DNA of 64,000 bases, taken from Janthinobacterium sp. B9-8 (GTDB taxonomy: Bacteria > Pseudomonadota > Gammaproteobacteria > Burkholderiales > Chitinibacteraceae). The notes under the pieces are model-generated. The model did no database searches and was not told the DNA's origin. It saw nothing but the letters and a program-made list of their open reading frames with translations. The DNA lies in assembly GCF_000969645.2 (NCBI RefSeq), contig NZ_CP014222.1, positions 2,235,740-2,299,739 on the forward strand. The letters run 5' to 3'. The position numbers and the translations under genes are program-made. Positions 58,663-64,000 of this stretch are shown piece after piece (the first letter of the stretch is position 1; every line of letters starts with the position of its first letter).

Positions 58663-59592
58663 ATGCGCAAAATTACTCATGTTGCAGCTGGCATTTTACT
58701 GCGTGCCGATGGCTCGTTTTTGCTCGGCAGCCGCCCTGTCGGCAAGCCTTATGCAGGTTACTGGGAGTTTCCCGGTGGCAAGCTGGAAAGCGGCGAGACC
58801 GAGCTAGCGGCACTAAAACGTGAATTAGTCGAAGAAATGGGCATCGCCGTCACCGCGGCCACGCCGTGGATCGTGCAAACATTTGACTATCCCCATGCCA
58901 GTGTAAGACTGTCTTTTTTCCGGATTAGCGATTGGGAAGGCGAGATCACCGCGCATGAAGGTCAGGAGTTCGCCTGGCAAGTACCGGGCAAGCTGAATGT
59001 TTCACCGATTCTGCCTGCCAATGGGCCTATCCTGCGCGGCTTGGCCCTGCCTGACGTAATGACAATTTCTAATGTGGCCGAGCTGGGAGAGGCGGCCTTT
59101 TTAGAAGCGCTCGCAAAAAACAAACCACACTGGCTGATTTTGCGCGAGCCGCAGCTTGATGCCGCACAATACCGATTACTCGCAGAAAAAGTGCTCCGTA
59201 TTTGTAAACACCAACAAACCCGATTGATGCTGCATGACGATGCTGAGCTTGCACTGGCACTGGGCGCAGATGGCGTGCATTTACCTGCACGCGGCCTGCT
59301 TAAGCTAAAAAAACGACCTGCGCTCGATTGGGTAGGTGCATCCACCCATAATGCAGCCGAATTAGGCGCTGCCAGCGGCCTCTCTCTCGACTACGCGCTG
59401 CTAGGGCATATTAGCGACACCCCTTCACACCCCGATGCCGCACCGCTAGGCTGGGATGGCTTTGATGCACTGCTCAAGCAAGGCTGGCCGTTTCCTGTCT
59501 ATGCTTTGGGCGGCATGAAGCACAGTGATCTAGCTATCGCCATGCAGCACGGCGCACACGGAGTGGCCTTAATGCGCGCAGCCTGGGTTTAA
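58663..59592 (+). CDS. Nudix hydrolase fused to a ThiE/TenI-like domain
   Basis: The 309-residue protein has an N-terminal MutT-type Nudix domain with the complete box (GGKLESGETELAALKRELVEE cut here to its core: G-x5-E-x7-REx2EE). It is joined at about residue 130 to a TIM-barrel domain related to thiamine-phosphate synthase (LREPQLD, GADGVHLPARGL, GASTHNAAEL, YALGGM). The barrel lacks the phosphate-site lysine motif of true ThiE (GHISDTPSHP at that place), so thiamine synthesis is doubtful. Such fusions are widespread in proteobacteria as MutT paralogues. 8-oxo-dGTP clean-up is likely for the Nudix part. Confidence 0.85.
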   Translation: MRKITHVAAGILLRADGSFLLGSRPVGKPYAGYWEFPGGKLESGETELAALKRELVEEMGIAVTAATPWIVQTFDYPHASVRLSFFRISDWEGEITAHEGQEFAWQVPGKLNVSPILPANGPILRGLALPDVMTISNVAELGEAAFLEALAKNKPHWLILREPQLDAAQYRLLAEKVLRICKHQQTRLMLHDDAELALALGADGVHLPARGLLKLKKRPALDWVGASTHNAAELGAASGLSLDYALLGHISDTPSHPDAAPLGWDGFDALLKQGWPFPVYALGGMKHSDLAIAMQHGAHGVALMRAAWV

Positions 59593-59595
59593 ATC

Positions 59596-60021
59596 ATGAA
59601 AATCATTAAAATAACCCTTACTCTGCTGATCGCATTGGCACTCGCTCTGGCGATACTTGGCAATAAATTTGGCTGGTTTACACCAGATAATGAGCCGGAG
59701 GCACGGCTCGATTGCCCTGTTTTCAGCGAGGGTTGCGTCTTTCACTTTGAAGAAGAAAATTACAAGGTAAAAAGCCAGGAGCCCCTCAGTGCTAATAAAC
59801 CAGTGCAATTGCTCGTCACTGGCAAGGCAAAAATCATCCGTGCCAGCTGGCAAATGCAAGGAATGGAAATGGGCCCCAATAACTATCGCTTGCTGAGCAA
59901 TGATCAGCAGCATTGGCAAGCCCAGACCGCCCTGCCTTTTTGCACCAATAAGCGCCAGGACTGGTTATTAAAACTCGATATTGATGGCCGCCGCATCGCC
60001 ATTAGCACTGCGAGCAATTAA
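59596..60021 (+). CDS. small membrane-anchored periplasmic protein of unknown function
   Basis: A 141-residue protein starting three bases after the Nudix gene. Residues 3-23 are a hydrophobic signal/anchor helix (IIKITLTLLIALALALAIL). The outer part has paired cysteines (LDCPVFSEGC) and a later one (PFCTNKRQDW). A conserved-looking segment SWQMQGMEMGPNNYRLL is faintly reminiscent of FixH/YtkA-like beta domains; I do not claim membership. It is co-transcribed with the Nudix and ygjP genes. Confidence 0.7.
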   Translation: MKIIKITLTLLIALALALAILGNKFGWFTPDNEPEARLDCPVFSEGCVFHFEEENYKVKSQEPLSANKPVQLLVTGKAKIIRASWQMQGMEMGPNNYRLLSNDQQHWQAQTALPFCTNKRQDWLLKLDIDGRRIAISTASN

Positions 60022-60027
60022 GCCACA

Positions 60028-60531
60028 ATGAATCAGCTTAAATATTTAGCAGCCTACCCTGCCGCAATTCAAACTCAGGTTCAGCAATTATTAGACAATA
60101 ACCAGCTTGCGAGCGTTATTTTAAAAAAATACCCAACGGCTCACGATATCAGAACCGACAAAGCACTCTATGACTATGTGCTTGATATTAAAAACGATTA
60201 TTTACGCAAAACCGAGCCGGTTAGCAAAATTGCTTTTGATAGCAAAATTCATGTGATTAACCATGTGTTGGGCCTGCATACCACCATATCGCGGGTACAG
60301 GGCAGCAAACTCAAATCAAAACATGAAATCCGTATTGCTTCGATATTTAAAGAAGTGCCTATTGAGTTTTTAAAAATGATTGTGGTGCACGAGCTTTCGC
60401 ATTTAAAAGAAAAAGAGCACGACAAGGCTTTTTATAAATTATGCGAATATATGGAGCCGCAATACCACCAGCTGGAATTTGATTTGCGTTTATACCTCAC
60501 GCAGGTCGAGCGCTATGGGAAATTGTTTTAA
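60028..60531 (+). CDS. ygjP: YgjP-family zinc metallopeptidase-like protein
   Basis: The 167-residue protein aligns well from memory with E. coli YgjP along its whole length: shared KYPTAHDIRTDKALYDY, KIHVINHVLGLHT and SRVQGSKLK. The zinc motif MIVVHELSHLKEKEHDKAFY and MEPQYHQLEFDLRLYLTQ are also shared. The HExxH-x-n-H-type site suggests a metal hydrolase; E. coli YgjP has been described as a nucleotide pyrophosphatase. It follows the small periplasmic gene by 6 bp and ends at a large hairpin. Confidence 0.9.
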   Translation: MNQLKYLAAYPAAIQTQVQQLLDNNQLASVILKKYPTAHDIRTDKALYDYVLDIKNDYLRKTEPVSKIAFDSKIHVINHVLGLHTTISRVQGSKLKSKHEIRIASIFKEVPIEFLKMIVVHELSHLKEKEHDKAFYKLCEYMEPQYHQLEFDLRLYLTQVERYGKLF

Positions 60532-60560
60532 AGCGGTGTTTGGATGGGACTTAAAGCTTA

Positions 60561-60612
60561 GCGTACTGCACCAAATGATCACGGCACATCGTGATCATTT
60601 GGTGCAGTACGC
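60561..60612. repeat. perfect 23-bp-stem hairpin between ygjP and cysG
   Basis: The arm at 60561-60583 (starting GCGTACTGCACCAAATG) is perfectly complementary to 60590-60612, with a 6-nt GCACAT loop. It lies between convergent genes 29 bases after ygjP and 17 before the cysG stop. There is no adjacent T-run, and CCCTACC follows. It may be a REP-like palindrome used as a 3'-end signal for both transcripts. Confidence 0.85.
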
Positions 60613-60628
60613 CCTACCTTTTCAGATA

Positions 60629-62011
60629 CTAATCCGCCAGCCACTTTAGCTTATCGTGCAGGCTGACAACCTCGCCGATAATAATCAGCGCAGGGGGTTT
60701 AATGCCAAGATCAGCCACCTTTTGCGCCAAATCACTTAAAGTACCCACCACCACCCGCTGCTTCGAGAGCGTGGCTTTTTCGACCATTCCGGCAGGGGTG
60801 GCTGGGTTTCTTCCGTGTTTGATGAGTTGCGCGCAAATTTTCTCGACCTGCGCTACGCCCATATACACCACCACCGTTTCAGTGGGGCTGACTAAACGCG
60901 GCCAATCCAGCTCAACTTCTCCATCACGTCGATGGCCCGTTACAAAAGTCACCGATTGAGCGTAATCACGATGGGTAAGCGGAATCCCTGCGTAGCAAGA
61001 AGCACCTGCCGCCGAGGTAATACCCGGCACCACTTCAAAGGCAATGCCCGCGTCGGCCAGCTCTTCGATTTCCTCGCCACCACGGCCAAAGATAAAAGGG
61101 TCACCGCCTTTTAGGCGTAAAACTTTTTTACCCGCTTGGGCATAGCGCACGAGCAGTTGATTAATTTCTTCCTGCGGCACGGCATGATTATTGGATTTTT
61201 TCCCCACATACACACGCTCCGCATCGCGACGTACCATGTCTAAAATCGGAGCAGAAACTAGATTATCGTAGAGCACCACATCGGCCTGCTGCATCAGCCT
61301 GAGGGCACGAAAAGTCAGCAAATCAGGATTACCCGGGCCACAGCCCACCAAATATACCGCTCCTTGTAAGGGCGCATCGGCATCTGCCTTGATGGCCGCA
61401 CTTAATGCGCGCCGCGCCGCATCATGCTGGCCTGCAAACACCATATCGGGAATGGGGCCTGCCAGCGTTTTTTCCCAAAATTGCTTACGTGCATCTACAC
61501 TCGTCAGTGTTTGCTTCACTTCCTCACGAAAGTCGCTGGCCATTTGTGCCAAATCACCATAGCCATGCGGAATTAAAGCTTCCAACTGGCTACGCAGCTG
61601 CCGTGCTAAAACCGGCACGCCACCCGATGTCGAAATCGCAATCATCAAGGGCGATCGATCCACAATGGCAGGCGTAATAAAGCGGCAGCTGGCAGGATCA
61701 TCCACTGCATTCACCAAAATACCGCGTGCTTCACAGGCCTCAAACACTTGGCGATTGATCTCCTCACTATCGGTAGCCGCAATCACTAAGCGCATGTTTT
61801 GTAGCTGTGATTCATGAAAGCCTGTTGCCTCATAAATCAAGCTCCCTGCTTGTACCGCTAAAGCTAGTTCGTCACAGAGCTCAGGTGCAACAACGGTGAT
61901 CCTGCCGCCCGCCGCAGCAAGCAGGCGTATCTTACGTGCAGCGACATCGCCTCCACCAATCACCAGACAATATTGATCGCGTAAATTTAAAAAAAGCGGG
62001 AAGTAATTCAT
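60629..62011 (-). CDS. cysG: siroheme synthase CysG (trifunctional)
   Basis: CysG makes siroheme from uroporphyrinogen III: methylation, NAD-dependent oxidation and iron insertion. The ATG at 62011 ([20 protein letters not shown]) gives 460 residues. The N-terminal half has the NAD fold [20 protein letters not shown] and [18 protein letters not shown]. The C-terminal methyltransferase has [35 protein letters not shown] and [20 protein letters not shown]. It is a single gene here with its own promoter, facing away from the cytochrome gene. Confidence 0.97.
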   Translation of the reverse strand: MNYFPLFLNLRDQYCLVIGGGDVAARKIRLLAAAGGRITVVAPELCDELALAVQAGSLIYEATGFHESQLQNMRLVIAATDSEEINRQVFEACEARGILVNAVDDPASCRFITPAIVDRSPLMIAISTSGGVPVLARQLRSQLEALIPHGYGDLAQMASDFREEVKQTLTSVDARKQFWEKTLAGPIPDMVFAGQHDAARRALSAAIKADADAPLQGAVYLVGCGPGNPDLLTFRALRLMQQADVVLYDNLVSAPILDMVRRDAERVYVGKKSNNHAVPQEEINQLLVRYAQAGKKVLRLKGGDPFIFGRGGEEIEELADAGIAFEVVPGITSAAGASCYAGIPLTHRDYAQSVTFVTGHRRDGEVELDWPRLVSPTETVVVYMGVAQVEKICAQLIKHGRNPATPAGMVEKATLSKQRVVVGTLSDLAQKVADLGIKPPALIIIGEVVSLHDKLKWLAD

Positions 62012-62091
62012 ATACAAATAACCTTAAAATCAATTACTGCTTAGTTTGAGCCAGTCTTTCTATTAATGCAAAATCACTCCCTGCTATACAT

Positions 62092-62105
62092 ATGACTTAA
62101 ATCAA
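62092..62105. promoter_or_regulatory. FNR/CRP-type box upstream of cytochrome c
   Basis: ATGACTTAAATCAA has the TGA-N6-TCA core and matches TTGAT-N4-ATCAA at 8 of 10 positions. It lies 92 bases before the cytochrome c start and 81 before cysG, so either could be controlled by an anaerobic FNR/ANR regulator. Inference from the motif only. Confidence 0.45.
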
Positions 62106-62196
62106 ATATAGTGGGGTACAACTCATGTTTAACTAGCGAAGAAAAGCATGCTGTCTGCATTTTCTTTTAAATAACATGCCACAAAAGGCCCTTCCT

Positions 62197-62499
62197 ATGA
62201 AAAAAGCCCTGTTATTACTTTGCTTATTCAGCGCCAGCAGCGCTTTTGCGATTAGCCCTGCTGATTTAGCTAAAGCCAAAAATTGCTTCGCCTGTCATGC
62301 TCCGGATAAAAAACTGATTGGCCCTGCATACAAAGAAGTCGCCGCAAAATATAAAACAGATGCAAATGCTGTCACCAAAATAGCAGCCAAAATTAAGAAA
62401 GGGGGCAGCGGCGTCTGGGGCAGCATGCCCATGCCGCCTAATGCAGTGAGCGATGCTGAGGCAAAAGATTTAGCCCAATGGATACTCAGCTTGAAGTAA
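62197..62499 (+). CDS. periplasmic cytochrome c551/c8-type
   Basis: A 100-residue exported monohaem cytochrome. The signal peptide MKKALLLLCLFSASSAFA is followed by a mature part with the haem motif CFACH near residue 32. The Met ligand is in WGSMPMPPNAVSDAEAKDLA, the class I c551 pattern, and it ends AQWILSLK. The ATG at 62197 is preferred over an upstream in-frame ATG at 62176 because it gives the proper signal peptide. It likely donates electrons to a nitrite reductase or peroxidase or oxidase not in the window. Confidence 0.93.
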   Translation: MKKALLLLCLFSASSAFAISPADLAKAKNCFACHAPDKKLIGPAYKEVAAKYKTDANAVTKIAAKIKKGGSGVWGSMPMPPNAVSDAEAKDLAQWILSLK

Positions 62500-62640
62500 G
62501 AAACCAGCAGCATAAAAAATGCTCACAACACATACCAGCTGCATAGATCAAATAGAATAAATGGGTAATTTACCTGCTACTACGCATCAGTAGATAACGA
62601 TAAGATCCGTCTTTCTGAGTATTTCTGCTCAATATTTTAG

Positions 62641-62669
62641 CCCCCGATCCAGCTAATGCTGGGCGGGGG
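62641..62669 (+). terminator. GC-rich hairpin between cytochrome c and the PilJ-N gene
   Basis: CCCCCG-AT-CCAGC pairs with GCTGG-G-CGGGGG around a TAAT loop; TTGCTTGTTTT follows. This resembles a terminator for an upstream transcript, but it is 141 bases from the cytochrome stop and 61 before the next start. It could instead be a leader structure. Confidence 0.5.
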
Positions 62670-62730
62670 TTGCTTGTTTTGGCTCAGGTGCTAAACCGAA
62701 ATATGATTTTTTACTAAAAGAGATTTTCTT

Positions 62731-63486
62731 ATGCGTGCCCTTTTCCTAATACCCCTACTTGCTTTACCCCTATTTGCCCAAGCTACCGTACTCCCACCTG
62801 CAGCAGCAATCAGCACAATCGGCAGCCAGCGTATGCTGACACAGCGCATTGTGAAGGCCTATTGCCAGCAAGGACGAGGCATTAACGCCAATGCAGCCAA
62901 GCAACAAATTAATAGCTCAATTACTCAGTTCTCCAACCAGTTAGCCAATTTACTTGAAAGCGCCACCGTACCGGAAAGCATTGCCGCAGTAAAAAAACAA
63001 GAAACACAGTGGCAAACTTTCCGTGCATTGGCACAAACACCACCAAAAGTAGAAACTGCCAAGCAATTGGATGATCTTGCCGAAAGCATGCAATACGACG
63101 CCGGTGAGCTAGCCAAGCGCTTAGAAACGAGCTTTGGTAAGCCACAGGGTAAATTGATCCGCATTGCGGGCAGAGAACGCATGCTCAGCCAGCGTCTGGC
63201 TAAAGCAGCCTGCCTGCAAAGCTGGCGTGCTAACCCTGCACTTAAGCTACAGCAAGCTCAGTCTCAAAAAGAATTTGCTGCGGGCTTAATCACTTTACGT
63301 GCCTCATCAGAAAATACCCCCGCCACTTTAAAGCAACTGGATCTGGCACAGATGCAATGGGTGTTTTTAGAAAACGCACTCAGCGGGCTGGATAGCGAAG
63401 CCGACAACAATATCGCCACAACCAGCGAGCGGCTGCTTGAAGTGATGGATAAGCTCAGCAATCAATACGAAAGACTAGGAAATTAA
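62731..63486 (+). CDS. periplasmic protein with two PilJ/NarX-type N-terminal domains
   Basis: A 251-residue exported protein. The signal peptide is MRALFLIPLLALPLFAQA. The mature part contains two four-helix PilJ-type (type IV pilus MCP N-terminal) units. Each opens with the G-x-x-R-M-L-x-Q-R motif: STIGSQRMLTQRIVKAYCQQ near 30 and RIAGRERMLSQRLAKAACLQ near 148. In NarX/NarQ and PilJ this P-box-like motif forms the ligand site for nitrate or other small anions. No membrane or signalling domain is attached, so it would act as a free periplasmic binding partner. Ligand unknown. Confidence 0.82.
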   Translation: MRALFLIPLLALPLFAQATVLPPAAAISTIGSQRMLTQRIVKAYCQQGRGINANAAKQQINSSITQFSNQLANLLESATVPESIAAVKKQETQWQTFRALAQTPPKVETAKQLDDLAESMQYDAGELAKRLETSFGKPQGKLIRIAGRERMLSQRLAKAACLQSWRANPALKLQQAQSQKEFAAGLITLRASSENTPATLKQLDLAQMQWVFLENALSGLDSEADNNIATTSERLLEVMDKLSNQYERLGN

Positions 63487-63494
63487 TAAGAAGC

Positions 63495-63520
63495 TGCTGC
63501 GGGCTAAAATAGCCGCAGCA
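63495..63520. terminator. hairpin between convergent PilJ-N and metallopeptidase genes
   Basis: TGCTGCGGGCT and AGCCGCAGCA pair over 10 bp with one bulged G and an AAAAT loop. There is no long T-run, so it is a probable weak terminator for one or both convergent genes. Confidence 0.5.
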
Positions 63521-63523
63521 CAA

Positions 63524-64000
63524 TTAAGCAGAGAAAGCTAAAGCGCTGTTTGAATATTCATTTTGCCCATAACGAGCCGCGAGTTTTTGCTCTGTGGGGC
63601 TGCGTTTAGCAATCTCTGCCTGAGCAGCTTGTGCCATAGCGGCAGCTGCCGCCGCAATGGCGCGATCTGCCCCGCTAGGATCTGCTGGCGCTAAAGCCGC
63701 CGCTTGAATGATTCTGGCTTTGCTTAAAGTTTCTTCCGGAGTGCGGCCCGGACTCACATCGATTTTAACCTCGCCCCCTACCGCATAACGCTTACCATCC
63801 GGGCCAGATTCCATGGAATACGAAGCCCCGCTCGTTGCCAATCCACCTGCTGCCGCTAAATGAGCTTGCTCGTGCTGGCGAACTTCCCGATCTCGCTTCG
63901 CCATTTTTTCAACAGTGGCTAGCTCTGCTTCGCTGAGCAGATCACCATTAGGCTTGGTTTGTGCTGTTTTGGATGGAGTACTAGCGTCTTGCTCTTTGAC
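63524..64000 (-). CDS. putative zinc metallopeptidase of the SprA/CJM1_0395 type (5' end outside window)
   Basis: The reading frame is open to the window edge, so the start lies beyond 64000; 158 residues are visible. The centre has LSEAELATVEKMAKRDREVR, then HEQAHLAAAGG (an HExxH zinc site) and GPDGKRYAVGGEVKIDVSPG. An Ala-rich stretch with AALAPADPSGADRAIAA follows. This pattern is that of the putative SprA-related metalloprotease family (CJM1_0395). Function is not established. Codons before the internal ATG at 63904 continue the conserved pattern, so that ATG is not the true start. Confidence 0.82.
   Translation of the reverse strand, partial: VKEQDASTPSKTAQTKPNGDLLSEAELATVEKMAKRDREVRQHEQAHLAAAGGLATSGASYSMESGPDGKRYAVGGEVKIDVSPGRTPEETLSKARIIQAAALAPADPSGADRAIAAAAAAMAQAAQAEIAKRSPTEQKLAARYGQNEYSNSALAFSA

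Noticed and set aside
62641..62669. Riboswitch in front of the PilJ-N gene
   Set aside because: The hairpin does not match any riboswitch core I know (no cyclic di-GMP, TPP, cobalamin or Moco motif).

Overview
The window is a chromosomal segment of a Gram-negative bacterium, most likely a betaproteobacterium of the order Neisseriales (Iodobacter/Chitinibacter/Chromobacterium-like). This placement is inference. It rests on the gntR-sdhCDAB-sdhE-gltA-sucAB-lpd-sucCD supercluster with divergent mdh, the exbB-exbD-lpxK-Trm112-kdsB-adk order, a FleS/FleR flagellar regulator pair and an N-acetylglucosamine PTS. I see no rRNA, tRNA, CRISPR array, insertion sequence or prophage.

Layout. 1-386: 3'-truncated gene for a periplasmic solute-binding protein. 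0.5-14.7 kb (minus): almost the whole TCA cycle in one direction, namely a GntR/UTRA regulator, sdhC-sdhD-sdhA-sdhB, sdhE, gltA, sucA-sucB-lpd and sucC-sucD, ending in a strong terminator; malate dehydrogenase is divergent. Several intercistronic gaps hold palindromic repeats of two families. 16.2-18.2 kb: PTS EIICBA (nagE). 18.8-22.6 kb (minus): cytochrome bd unit gbsR-like regulator, cydP, cydA, cydB, cydX. 22.8 kb: YqhA-family membrane protein. 23.5-44.6 kb (minus): a 21-kb flagellar/chemotaxis block reading fleS, a STAS protein, a REC-PP2C-ATPase protein, a short membrane MCP, cheY, cheA, cheW, a four-PAS soluble MCP, cheR, cheD, cheB, fleR, fliE, fliF-fliG-fliH-fliI-fliJ. 44.9-51.3 kb (plus): a second chemotaxis set cheV-cheV-cheY-cheZ-cheA and an EAL-HDOD protein.

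51.5-55.2 kb (minus): adk, kdsB, Trm112-like, lpxK, exbD, exbB. 55.7-64 kb: xseA, pilU, a Nudix/ThiE-like fusion, a small secreted protein, ygjP, cysG, a cytochrome c, a periplasmic PilJ-N-domain protein and the end of a putative metallopeptidase gene cut by the window edge.

How the parts work together. The central theme is motility control next to energy metabolism. Two CheA-based pathways sit back to back. The minus-strand set has CheR, CheB and CheD but no CheZ; it does have a membrane MCP-like protein carrying a CheZ-type D-x3-Q helix and the same C-terminal GDIDLF tail as CheD. The plus-strand set has a canonical CheZ and two CheV adaptors. The flagellar kinase FleS and its partner FleR, normally adjacent, flank the minus-strand chemotaxis set. 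A phosphatase/kinase plus STAS partner-switch pair sits in the same block. The most interesting candidates are the CheZ-like receptor, the four-fold GYGFF motif array in the first CheA, the partial sdhD duplication that creates a small ORF bridging sdhC and sdhD, and the palindromic elements placed identically in two TCA intercistronic gaps.
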